Positions 38,166-46,824 of a stretch of DNA of 64,000 nucleotides are shown here, piece by piece (position 1 is the first letter of the stretch; each line of letters starts with the position of its first letter). The notes under the pieces were generated by a model. The model was not told the origin of the DNA, did no database searches, and saw only the letters and a program-made list of their open reading frames with translations. The stretch lies in NCBI GenBank assembly GCA_031963045.1, contig JASSUK010000010.1, positions 32,975 through 96,974 on the forward strand. Direction: 5' to 3'. This DNA is from JASSUD01 sp031963045. Lineage in GTDB: Bacteria > Pseudomonadota > Gammaproteobacteria > Burkholderiales > Burkholderiaceae. The translations under genes and the position numbers were made by a program.

Positions 38166-38876
38166 TTACTGTAATTTCTCCTTAAATTTATCCTGCATTT
38201 CTTTAGATAACTCTGCCCAATGTTTTTTTACAAAAGGCCCTGCGTGGATTTTAAATTCACTGAGGTTATCCTCACTCAATTCCAAGTGAAACTCCGCCCT
38301 ATCTTTTATATCTACATCCGTCTTTCCCATTCCACATATCATAACTGCCCTAGCGGTGAATGCCTCCATTTTTTCCTGGTATGTAAGTCTTGCTTCCATT
38401 ACTTGTTTGTTTGAAGATAAATAGGGAAAAGTATTCGTTTTATTGACCATTTGGATAAAAGATTTATTTGCTACCTCAACATCAGCATTAAGATTTTTGA
38501 AGCTTTCCGCAACCTCTTTGTAGAAAGTGGTATTTGCATAGAGGCGTTGATTCAATACTATAGCCTTACCGGACTGGCCATTTTCCAAATAATTCCTCTG
38601 GTGCAGTCGGTAAGTAATGGATTTTTTTGCTGGATCTAATTTCAATTCCTTTGCCAATGGCAATATGTCCTTTGACCCCTTATTTCCACTTCCTATATGA
38701 GCAATAGGGTAGCCTGCCTTTTTATTGCCTGTGTGTGCAGCTTTTACTTCTTGATAGGCCGGCGCATAATTTTCAATGGCGCTAGCCAACGAAGATCCGC
38801 TTCTAGTTTCTTTAGCGGCTAACACGTCATAGCCAATAACATGTTCGGATTCATGACTTCCGCTGCCCGGCTTTGT
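38166..38876 (-). pseudogene. Orphan toxin-tip domain related to TccC tip 2
   Basis: A leftward frame encodes a domain like the tail of the second TccC: GSHESEHVIGYDVLAAK matches GDTHQAEHPIGYTVLAAG, AIENYAPAYQEVKAAH matches KIENFAPAYQEVKQAH, and IVLNQRLYA matches LYINQREYR. The frame has no ATG start; it opens after a TGA at 38877-38879, and a GTG at 38825 lies inside the domain. No RHS shell precedes it. It is therefore a detached payload module, either a gene fragment or an orphan cassette that could replace a TccC tip by recombination. Confidence 0.75.
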
Positions 38877-38935
38877 TCATGCTTCTAGAGTATGGTATGC
38901 ATTTTGCCTTTATGAAGTATTTTGTCAGCTGATTA

Positions 38936-39298
38936 TCAAATTTGATGCTTTTGAGTAGAATAATAATTCTCTATAAAATCGGCATACATGCCTAAAATCA
39001 CAGCCAATACCATAAGAACGAAGGTAGGAGTTACCATAAGTTGACCTAGAGATATGAAAGTAATTAATGCTGAACAGAAAAATAATGTCAATACTATCTT
39101 GCCTAGCATATCAACCTGCCTAACTTTAGGGTGTTGCTCAGGAGTAACCGGGTTCTGGTAAACATTTTTACTTTTAAGGAAAGGATCATCGTTTACTGTA
39201 CTGCACTCTCCTTTTTCCGTTGTTTCCACTTCATGAGGAGTATGAAGTAGCGCATTGGCAAAAGTAGGCTGCGCCTGTATAGAACCTGCAGAATTCAT
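38936..39298 (-). CDS. Small membrane protein, paralogous leader family, copy A
   Basis: A 120-residue protein of unknown function. The N-terminus MNSAGSIQAQPTFANALLHT is nearly identical to the next gene, as is the upstream region. A polar linker follows, then two hydrophobic helices (KIVLTLFFCSALITFISLG and TPTFVLMVLAVILGMYADF). The leader is not a signal peptide by appearance. The ribosome-binding region and leader are duplicated with copy B. Confidence 0.7.
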   Translation of the reverse strand: MNSAGSIQAQPTFANALLHTPHEVETTEKGECSTVNDDPFLKSKNVYQNPVTPEQHPKVRQVDMLGKIVLTLFFCSALITFISLGQLMVTPTFVLMVLAVILGMYADFIENYYSTQKHQI

Positions 39299-39380
39299 GC
39301 TTATTTCCCATAGCTACTAGGCAGCAGCAAAAAAATAGATGGTAAAAACGTGGATACATTATATTAAATAATGGCCCTTT

Positions 39381-39725
39381 TTAAATTGGGCCATAGCAAC
39401 CATGATAAGCTAAAATTATATTGCGCCATACGTCTGCAATAAAAATCAGTGCGGCAGCAATTGGCATACAAAATAGGTAGAAAATCGGAGCAAAAAAAGC
39501 CAAAGGTAGACTGCATAGCAATAATGTTATCAACCCAAACTCAAAATCATCAAGTGCCATAGCGGTATCCATCCGCAAATATATACTCTCTTCATGAAAA
39601 ACATCCTGGGGATTGCTCTTTGCTGGGCTGCAATCTCCTTTTTCAATTTCTTCTACTTCATGGTGAGTATGAAGTAAGGCATTGGCAAAAGTAGGTTGCG
39701 CCTGTATAGAACCTGCAAAATTCAT
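39381..39725 (-). CDS. Small membrane protein, paralogous leader family, copy B
   Basis: A 114-residue protein of unknown function beginning MNFAGSIQAQPTFANALLHT, the same leader as copy A, then a divergent linker and a different pair of hydrophobic helices (FGLITLLLCSLPLAFFAPIF and FCMPIAAALIFIADVW). The 100 bases upstream of both genes match closely, including a hairpin GGCCCTTTT/AAAGGGCC. This is a tandem duplication whose C-terminal parts have changed. Confidence 0.7.
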   Translation of the reverse strand: MNFAGSIQAQPTFANALLHTHHEVEEIEKGDCSPAKSNPQDVFHEESIYLRMDTAMALDDFEFGLITLLLCSLPLAFFAPIFYLFCMPIAAALIFIADVWRNIILAYHGCYGPI

Positions 39726-39852
39726 GCTTATTCCCCATAGCTACTAGGCAGCAGCAAAAAAATGGATGGTAAAAACTTGAATGCATTGTATTAAACAATG
39801 GCCCTTTTATAATTCAAAGGGCCAGTTTATGGGATATATTTTAAATAGTTAA

Positions 39853-41412
39853 CTAGGCTATAAGGGCTTGAATAGCAGCTTTTTGTTTTGCATTCTCTAG
39901 TTCAAGGTCATTTAGCCTTTTTTGTTGTTCTTCAAATTGAAGAGCAAAAGCTTTAAGCTTCGCATTTTTTGCTGCTTTTCTTTGCGCTCTTGCTTTTTTG
40001 AGTTGCGCTTTTTCTTCTACGGTTAGTACTGCATCAGAATCCGATTCGGAATCGGATGAAAGGAGTTCATCAATATTATGTTCTTCAAAAATAATAGGCT
40101 CTGCTCTTCCTTTGCCTTTAAACGAAGATGAAGCTTCGCCTTGAGAAAGTGAACTATCTTCCTCTTCTATTTCAGGACTAGGAAAGCGCCCAATAATTGG
40201 TGAGGCAGAGGCACTCGAGGAATTTGAAGTTGCTGAACTGGATGAAGTTTTACGTGCTCTTGGCTGGTAATTGACAAGCGTTTTCACTGATTCTTGTCCT
40301 TCCCCAGAAAGCGTGATGGCTGGTCGCGCTGAACCCTGTGCTAAAAGCAGCTGCTGTTCAGGGGGGAGAAGGTATTTTGGGTCGACAATTACATTATAAG
40401 TAATGGCGGGAGGAGCATTATTAATTTTGTCTTCTAAACGAGCAAGCGTACCCTTAATATCAGTAGTATCTTGTTTAATGTCGCTTGTAGTTTGTTTAAT
40501 CTGAAAAATAGCCCTAATGGCATTGTGTACCGTTTCCATATATTGGCTCATTACCTCTTGAAGTATAAGCATGTCATGTTTTTTAGCATGGCGCCTATCT
40601 GAAATCATAGATTTAACGCATCGGATTATAACCATTGCAATAGCAAGAAAAGCAGACAGCCCGCATATAATAGAAGGTATTTGTAGAATGACTCCGAGCG
40701 CCCCCACAAGGGCTGCAATACTGCCAATCACTGTCTCTGTTCTAGGCACTGAAACCACATACTTTACAAGGGAAGTAATATGCGGCTCTTCTTCTTGCGC
40801 TATGCCCGATAGTTCTTGATCCACGGCTTGCATATGTTGCATCAAACCCGTTGATACAAGACCAATGCCCATTTCCTGCATTTCTCTTAAAACTGGTGAA
40901 TCTTCTTGATTCTCTTCCGGGGCTCTATCTAGCAAAGCATAAATGGTTTGCTGTTCTGCATAAAGAGCTTGCAATGCTTCCTGAATGCGGGGCTGTTCGT
41001 ACTCTTGCTCTTCGGGCGTTAACGCATTAAAAGCGGTATGTAATTCATTAGCCTTTTCAGAAAGTGCTTCTAGAGTCTGAAAAAGACCAAATCCATAACC
41101 TACTAGCGATCCTACCTTAAGTAAGTAAGAATTCCAGCTTTCTCTGTCCTCGTCAGGAAGCAACTTCCCCTTATACCAACGCGAGAGGCGTGCAACCCGA
41201 TCCGGCGAAGTGTGATTATGAATTAATTTACTTAGCGGAGCACACTTACTAATAAATTTTTTTTGGTCCTGAACCGTACTTTTTGCGCCTTCACCACGGC
41301 CCCTGAAAAGCTGACCCGCATCAAAAATAGTAGGACTGAGCGATATAAGCATAAGGAAGCTACCTTTGCATCTAGATATTAGACTTATCCAATTTTCTGA
41401 TAGTGATGGCAT
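39853..41412 (-). CDS. Large effector-like membrane/coiled-coil protein
   Basis: A 519-residue protein that I cannot assign. A helical N-terminal half leads to a hydrophobic hairpin near residues 224-268 (GSIAALVGALGVILQIPSII and AFLAIAMVIIRCV). A short coiled coil follows (IKQTTSDIKQDTTDIKGTLA), then a Ser/Glu/Asp-rich low-complexity stretch (residues about 385-465), and a basic C-terminal coiled coil (EEKAQLKKARAQRKAAKNAK). The build, with a membrane hairpin plus disordered acidic linker, resembles secreted effectors of intracellular bacteria, by analogy only. It is the most upstream of three leftward genes. Confidence 0.6.
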   Translation of the reverse strand: MPSLSENWISLISRCKGSFLMLISLSPTIFDAGQLFRGRGEGAKSTVQDQKKFISKCAPLSKLIHNHTSPDRVARLSRWYKGKLLPDEDRESWNSYLLKVGSLVGYGFGLFQTLEALSEKANELHTAFNALTPEEQEYEQPRIQEALQALYAEQQTIYALLDRAPEENQEDSPVLREMQEMGIGLVSTGLMQHMQAVDQELSGIAQEEEPHITSLVKYVVSVPRTETVIGSIAALVGALGVILQIPSIICGLSAFLAIAMVIIRCVKSMISDRRHAKKHDMLILQEVMSQYMETVHNAIRAIFQIKQTTSDIKQDTTDIKGTLARLEDKINNAPPAITYNVIVDPKYLLPPEQQLLLAQGSARPAITLSGEGQESVKTLVNYQPRARKTSSSSATSNSSSASASPIIGRFPSPEIEEEDSSLSQGEASSSFKGKGRAEPIIFEEHNIDELLSSDSESDSDAVLTVEEKAQLKKARAQRKAAKNAKLKAFALQFEEQQKRLNDLELENAKQKAAIQALIA

Positions 41413-41518
41413 GTATGCAGAAAATATAGAGGGCTAGGCCGTATATGGGAGTCCTATCAATACTGTATTTATTGAGCAGTCATTCATTAAAAATAAAACT
41501 ATTCTTATTTTTGCGATA

Positions 41519-41549
41519 CAAAAAAATACCCCACTAAACCACAGTGGGG
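41519..41549 (-). terminator. Leftward hairpin terminator without a gene
   Basis: Stem CCCCACT (41529-41535) with AGTGGGG (41543-41549). On the minus strand it is followed by TATTTTTTT, a good rho-independent shape. No leftward gene lies to its right, where the GC-rich rightward cassette begins, so it looks orphaned. Confidence 0.55.
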
Positions 41550-41761
41550 CAAAAACCTCCTCCAGCAATGAGAAAGTGATAGCGAATGGCTATGCAGCGT
41601 TGTCTACAATTTTTTGATTGGTTGCATGCTGCCTCTCTATATCCCCCAAAAACTAAGTGTATTCCTGGATGGGTCTGTAGAGTCTCTCTAAGTTATACGT
41701 GCACCTTATTACTTGTAAGAGGATTTATATGTAATAAGATGCATAAAAAGGGGGAGACGCT
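41550..41761. other. Upstream region of the GC-rich cassette
   Basis: An AT-rich gap of about 210 bases. The frame 41586-41777 has no supporting features. The cassette promoter should lie here; the AT-rich stretch near 41715-41740 (TTATATGTAATAAG) is a possible -10 area but no confident -35 is visible. Confidence 0.35.
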
Positions 41762-41887
41762 ATGCTCAATCCAATAGGCCCTAGAACCAGATACGGTCCA
41801 GCACCCTCTCGCGTCGTCACCGACTTCCGCTATACAGCTTTGTACTTACCGATCGTATCGGCTTACTACGCTAATAAAAGGAAATGA
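41762..41887 (+). CDS. 41-residue leader ORF coupled to the Hint gene
   Basis: A small ORF starts with ATG five bases after a GGGGGAG ribosome-binding site and ends with a TGA that overlaps the first ATG of the Hint protein gene (ATGA arrangement at 41884-41887). The product begins MLNPIGPRTRYGPAPSRVVT, is rich in Tyr, Arg and Pro and ends in a basic NKRK. Strong ribosome binding plus stop/start overlap suggest a genuine small gene or a coupling leader. The peptide has no relative that I recognise. Confidence 0.6.
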   Translation: MLNPIGPRTRYGPAPSRVVTDFRYTALYLPIVSAYYANKRK

Positions 41888-41889
41888 AT

Positions 41890-43614
41890 ATGGCTGCCGT
41901 TCTTGATGCATTCAACAATCCCATCCCCCAACCGTCACCAGCCGCAGCAGCAGCGCGCGCTGCCGTCATTCGACAAAGCCAGGCAACGAAGTTTGGCGTG
42001 CTGGCGCTTGACATGCGCAACCCCGATCACCGCGAGCACTTGACACAGACCTTTGTCGGCGCGCCTGGCCAGCCCTTGCATTTTCCGGCCACCCAACAGG
42101 TGCTCGACGCTTTGCTTCAGCAGCACGTCGCCAACGGCGGCCCGCAACCGACAACCTTGTTCGAGCGTGCCAACACTGTTTCAGCCACGTGGATGCCAGC
42201 GGTAAAAATCGCTTACTGCGATATCCTCTCAGATGGAAAAACCATTGTCGCCGGCGGTATTCTGACTTTGGTCGATAAAGCACAGATCAGCTGGATGAAC
42301 CTGCAAATTGTCGACAACAACTCCACCCCACCCCAGGTGATCGCGACTGTCTCGCCGCCCGCGCAATTCGACCGCTATACGACGCAAATCATGGCACAAG
42401 GCCCGATCATCAACCCCAACCTGCCAATCAATGTAACCTGCACCCTCACGGTGATGTACACACCGGTCAATGGCGGCGAGACGGTTACGCTGGCGGACAC
42501 CTGCGTGTTCAACGGCATTTCACCGGTGAATGTGGTCACCGTCACGGATCCAAATAACAATAAACATCCGAGCCGAAACTACATCAAGATCGGCTTGAAC
42601 CGCACCTCTGACCAACAGCCCGACTGCGATTACTGGTACACATTCCCTACGGACGGCCCTCCAAAGCCGGTGATCGGGGTACAAGTGGTCGGCAACGCAA
42701 CACTCTCCGCCGGCAGCACGCTCGCCGGGGCACCCAATTTCAACGGTTACCTGGTCCTTTACAAGCGCGGCAGCATGGTTGGGGGTGGCGCCTGCTTCGT
42801 CTTCCCTACCGGTGACTTGACGCCGTATATCAAACCCGGGGAAACCTTCTTTAGCTGGAATATCGGCCCCGACATGTTTACCACCGCGCCTTGGGAGCAG
42901 AACGATACCATCGACCTGGATTTCTTTTGCCAATTCCAGCTCGTCGGTGGCGGCACTGGCCGGGTCCGCGTCACCAGTATTCCGCAAGTCTACGGCGGCG
43001 ATGCACCAAAAAATATCGGCCCCATCAATCCGATGGTGTTCGTCTGGGGTTGCCTTGCCGCACAAACGCAGATTCGTACGCCGGATGGCTTCAAGGCGAT
43101 TGCCGATATCCGGGTCGGCGATCAGGTGATGCGCGACGCCGCGGGCGCACTACTGACCGTGACTGACCACTGGACCGGCGTAGAACGCAAGCCGATGCTG
43201 CGTATCGCGGAAGCAGGCGGCCGTGACATCCTCGTCACCGACCAGCATCCGATGTCGACACCGGCTGGCATCCGGCTCGCCTGCGACCTCCTGGTTGGCG
43301 ATGCCATTTATGTCGAAGAGGGCCAGTCGGTGATTCTGTCGATCGAACCGGTCAGCTATGACGGCTACGTCCATAACCTGGATCTAGGCACCGACGACGA
43401 ACGCGCCGGCATCGATGCCGATGCCACCACCATGCTGGCCCAAGGCTTTGTGGTGGGCGACAACCGCATGCAGGGGTCGCATTCGCTGCGCGCCCGCGAA
43501 GCGGAGCTTGAGCGCGACACGCTGGTGGCACTGCCGCAGGCTTGGCGGCTCGATTTTGAAAATAGCCGCCGCCGGGCGCTGGGCTTGCCGCTGCTCGAGG
43601 CGCTTGTCGCCTGA
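41890..43614 (+). CDS. Hint-domain protein of the GC-rich cassette
   Basis: A protein of about 574 residues. The first 385 residues are beta-rich and unassigned (for example GQPLHFPATQQVLDALLQQ and FVFPTGDLTPYIKPGETFF). At residue 390 (counting from an upstream ATG at 41884) a Hint/intein-like domain begins with Cys: WGCLAAQTQIRTPDGFKAIA. It includes the TxxH-type motif VTDQHPMSTPAG and ends at GFVVGDN near residue 527. A 49-residue charged tail follows. Hint domains self-cleave through the first Cys, so the N-terminal part may be released. The AAGGAA ribosome-binding site is spaced properly for the ATG at 41890, not 41884. It is the first large gene of the operon. Confidence 0.82.
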   Translation: MAAVLDAFNNPIPQPSPAAAAARAAVIRQSQATKFGVLALDMRNPDHREHLTQTFVGAPGQPLHFPATQQVLDALLQQHVANGGPQPTTLFERANTVSATWMPAVKIAYCDILSDGKTIVAGGILTLVDKAQISWMNLQIVDNNSTPPQVIATVSPPAQFDRYTTQIMAQGPIINPNLPINVTCTLTVMYTPVNGGETVTLADTCVFNGISPVNVVTVTDPNNNKHPSRNYIKIGLNRTSDQQPDCDYWYTFPTDGPPKPVIGVQVVGNATLSAGSTLAGAPNFNGYLVLYKRGSMVGGGACFVFPTGDLTPYIKPGETFFSWNIGPDMFTTAPWEQNDTIDLDFFCQFQLVGGGTGRVRVTSIPQVYGGDAPKNIGPINPMVFVWGCLAAQTQIRTPDGFKAIADIRVGDQVMRDAAGALLTVTDHWTGVERKPMLRIAEAGGRDILVTDQHPMSTPAGIRLACDLLVGDAIYVEEGQSVILSIEPVSYDGYVHNLDLGTDDERAGIDADATTMLAQGFVVGDNRMQGSHSLRAREAELERDTLVALPQAWRLDFENSRRRALGLPLLEALVA

Positions 43615-43692
43615 CCACGCCTTACCCATGCAGGCGCAGCGGCAGAACCCCGCTGCGCCCCAGCTGACGTATTCCTCGAAGGCGCGACGACC

Positions 43693-46600
43693 ATGACGAC
43701 CCCAACCCCTCCCACGCTGAATTCCATTATCTGCCAGACGGCGGCACCACGGGCGATTCTCAATGTTGTCTGGACCCCGACTGGAGACTATATCGAGCCG
43801 TTTACGATCTTGGTTCAGGATTTGCTAGGCAAGCCAATTGGCAGCGCCGGCGGCACGACTTTCGGCGGCACGTGGGTGGCGCCGGCCGATATGGACCTTA
43901 CAAATTCCTATTTCCTTGTGGTCCAGACCAGCGATCCGAATATCGCCACGCCGCCAACGCCGGTGCTGGTGACCCAAATGACCAACGTGAGCACCAGCTT
44001 CGACGGCAAGACGCTGGTCCTGACCTGGAACGATCCGCCTGGACCGCGCCCGGTCCAGGTGCAACCGGTAGTGCGCTCCAAGGGGCCGCAGCAAGCATTC
44101 GCGGCGGTCGACAACGTCAACGCCGTCAGCGTTGTCCCCAGCAGCTTCATACTGCCCGCCAGCGACTCATGGTGGGGCGAAGTCGCGCCGGTGACCGGCA
44201 TCGCCAAGGGGCCGTTCAGCATCCCGGTGCCATTGCTTAAAAACACCCCTGCCGTGAGTGCCTTGTCATGCACTCGCCTCGCCAACGGCGCGCTCGAAAT
44301 CGATCTCATCACGCCCGACGACAAGTCCTACGCCACGGCGCCATCATTCATCGTTAACCTCTATGCAGACGATTGGCCGGCCGCCCCTCCCCAGATCATC
44401 GTCGCCGTCAAGCAAAGCAATAACACTTGGCTCATCCCCTATGTTCAAGGAAGCAACTGGCCGTTGCCGGGAGGGGTGAATTATCGCTTCAGCCTGCGCC
44501 AGGTCAGTGCCAGCGCCACCGGCCCGGAAGGTAGGCGCCTCAGCTTGCCGCTCGCCGCACCGCAGATTGACACCGTCGCGTATGTGCCTGGCAGCAGTAG
44601 CGATCAACTACTGGTCACACTTACGCCACCGGCTGGATCACCGTTTGCCACAGGCGCCCGCATCACTCTGTTCGACGCCAACGGCGCCGCGCAGCCGCCA
44701 GCGCAACTGAGCGGCTTTGCCGGCACTATCGACATTCCAAAGCTGAGCGGCAGTGCATACAAGATGGTGGTTGCAACTGAGATTGGAGCGGCAACCGGCC
44801 TTGATAGCGATGATAATGTAGCGCTCATCCTCGGCGCCCCGACTGTACAGCAGGCGCAATATAACGACGGCGTGCTGGACGTGAGCTGGAGCGCGCCTGC
44901 GGGCGCTGTCGCAGTCGCGCCCACTGCTTATCGCCTGACAGCACTGAGCCAAGGCGCCCTCATCGTCCAGGGCCAGTTCGGCGGCAACTCGGGTAGCCTA
45001 GCCGTACCGGCCGTGCCATTAGCCATCCAGATATCTGCGCTCACGGCGCAAGCCGTTGGCCCGGCCAGCGTCGCACTCACGCTCATCATGGACGTACCGC
45101 CAGTGCAGAGCGTCACTTTCCTGGACGACGACACCGCAGCAGTTACGCTAGGCACCGGCGTAACTAGCAACCGGGTGCAGTATCAGGTCATGAACGAGGG
45201 CCAGCTTCTGGAAACCGCCATCCTGCCCGCTGCGACCGTTAGCATCCCGCTCAAGAAGATGCTGCTGGCTCCGGAACAAAGCTTGGCCATCAAGGTGCGC
45301 TACCTGTCCGCGCAAGACGCACCGCAAGTGGCTGGCCCTTGGTGCGCGCCGGTGCCTCTGCTGGCCAAGTTGCCGACGGCGATTCAGGCTAGCTACGACG
45401 GCGCCACCGCACGCATTAGCTGGAGTGCGGTCGACTCGCCACTGGTCAGCGGCTATCAGCTCACGGTGCTGGCCGACGGCCAAGTGGTGGCTCCGGTGTT
45501 GACTACCAGCTCGACGGCAATCAGCCTGCCGCTGGCACTGGACCGCAGCAAGACCAACACGGTACGCGTGCAGGCAGTAGCAGGCCCCTGGCTGGGCAAG
45601 CCGGCCGCGCCGGCCGCCTTGTTCGAAGCGGGCTTCTATCTTTCGACTGCCAGCGACCAGGCGCCACACCTGCTGCCGGCCACCGCCATGGCCATCGCAC
45701 CTTTCGATTTGAACTTGTATTTGCCAGACATCTTTGTGAGCAGTCCAACCGACTTGCCCGATACCGGCGCCTTCAAGATGCAATCCGGCGACGGCAATCC
45801 GTTCGCCTATATCCTGACCGTTCCCAAGACAGTCACCGGTGGTGGCGCCTGGGATTTCAGCGCCGACCCTGTGCGTGCGCCTGTCCGCTCCGCTTATGAT
45901 GGATTGATCAGCGGACTGGCGCAGCGCGGCGCCACAGCGGCCGGCCTGCAACTGGTGCGCGCCGCGCTGGGCCAGGCGATGCCGCAGACGTTTGCCGAAA
46001 CACTGCTCTACGGCGCTGGCGCCGACATTGCCGCCGGCATCGTCGATATCCGGCCCGGCATGGTGCTACGGGTCGAATATGAAGCTTATCAATATCTCGG
46101 AGCAGCAAGCCCATACGCGACTTATTTGAATGGCTACGTGGGCAGCAGCGGCGCGACATACGAGACCGGCTCAGCCTTCGACGCCAACGGCCGCTGGCTG
46201 ATCGGTTTCGACGCATTCCTGGCTAAGATGGTGCAATACATGAATGTCAGCGCGCCTGTCAAAGTCCAGGGAAAACAAGCCGGAGACGGTGGCATTGTCG
46301 ACACCTTCTTTGCGAATTTCCGCCAGCCCTTCCTGCGGATCGTCTATCCAGCCGCATTTCTCGGCGCCGGCGAGACAGGCACGCCGTTTCCATCGTACAA
46401 CATCGCACTGCTGGCAGCTGCCACGCTCGACCAACTCAACAGCGCCACCGCCGACCTGCGGGTCCACCGCGACCAGATCGACACGGCTGCCGTGCTGTAC
46501 CTGCGGGGGCGCGCGATGCTAAGCCCTTGCATACGTGTCTGGGTCAACGACGAGTCGCGCGTGGTGCCGGTCGGCACCACCGTCGGCAACCTGCTGGAAG

Positions 46601-46824
46601 CGCTTGGCCAGCGGCCGCCGGTGCTTGGCCTGGCGCTCTCCGGCCTGCGTTTCGAGCGGGCGACGGGGCCTGCGATCACTGCTTCGAGCACCGCTCTCGC
46701 AGTCGGTGCCGGAGTTCCTGTGCGTTTCGACTGGGATAAAAACATCGCCTACAGTCCGTCGGTCGACTGGCTGACGCTGCCGCTGCTGGCTGGAGACCGC
46801 CTGTGGAGCGACGCCTCATGCTAA
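43693..46824 (+). CDS. FN3-like repeat protein with possible beta-grasp end
   Basis: A 1043-residue protein of unknown function. Residues about 1-650 show around seven beta-sandwich units spaced about 90 residues, each with a VSW or LTW-like strand, e.g. KTLVLTWNDPPGPRPVQV, GVLDVSWSAPAGAVAVAP and ATARISWSAVDSPLVSGYQL, like fibronectin type III folds. A mixed region follows. The last 100 residues (VWVNDESRVVPVGTTVGNLL ... LPLLAGDRLW) resemble a beta-grasp/SLBB-like module by spacing only. There is no signal peptide. The gene lies 78 bases after the Hint gene and overlaps the next gene by a few bases. Codon use is strongly GC-ending, like all cassette genes. Confidence 0.65.
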   Translation: MTTPTPPTLNSIICQTAAPRAILNVVWTPTGDYIEPFTILVQDLLGKPIGSAGGTTFGGTWVAPADMDLTNSYFLVVQTSDPNIATPPTPVLVTQMTNVSTSFDGKTLVLTWNDPPGPRPVQVQPVVRSKGPQQAFAAVDNVNAVSVVPSSFILPASDSWWGEVAPVTGIAKGPFSIPVPLLKNTPAVSALSCTRLANGALEIDLITPDDKSYATAPSFIVNLYADDWPAAPPQIIVAVKQSNNTWLIPYVQGSNWPLPGGVNYRFSLRQVSASATGPEGRRLSLPLAAPQIDTVAYVPGSSSDQLLVTLTPPAGSPFATGARITLFDANGAAQPPAQLSGFAGTIDIPKLSGSAYKMVVATEIGAATGLDSDDNVALILGAPTVQQAQYNDGVLDVSWSAPAGAVAVAPTAYRLTALSQGALIVQGQFGGNSGSLAVPAVPLAIQISALTAQAVGPASVALTLIMDVPPVQSVTFLDDDTAAVTLGTGVTSNRVQYQVMNEGQLLETAILPAATVSIPLKKMLLAPEQSLAIKVRYLSAQDAPQVAGPWCAPVPLLAKLPTAIQASYDGATARISWSAVDSPLVSGYQLTVLADGQVVAPVLTTSSTAISLPLALDRSKTNTVRVQAVAGPWLGKPAAPAALFEAGFYLSTASDQAPHLLPATAMAIAPFDLNLYLPDIFVSSPTDLPDTGAFKMQSGDGNPFAYILTVPKTVTGGGAWDFSADPVRAPVRSAYDGLISGLAQRGATAAGLQLVRAALGQAMPQTFAETLLYGAGADIAAGIVDIRPGMVLRVEYEAYQYLGAASPYATYLNGYVGSSGATYETGSAFDANGRWLIGFDAFLAKMVQYMNVSAPVKVQGKQAGDGGIVDTFFANFRQPFLRIVYPAAFLGAGETGTPFPSYNIALLAAATLDQLNSATADLRVHRDQIDTAAVLYLRGRAMLSPCIRVWVNDESRVVPVGTTVGNLLEALGQRPPVLGLALSGLRFERATGPAITASSTALAVGAGVPVRFDWDKNIAYSPSVDWLTLPLLAGDRLWSDASC

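Noticed and set aside
41586..41777. 63-codon frame upstream of the cassette
   Set aside because: Cys/Leu-rich with no ribosome-binding site or similarity; the 41762 ORF has far better translation signals.
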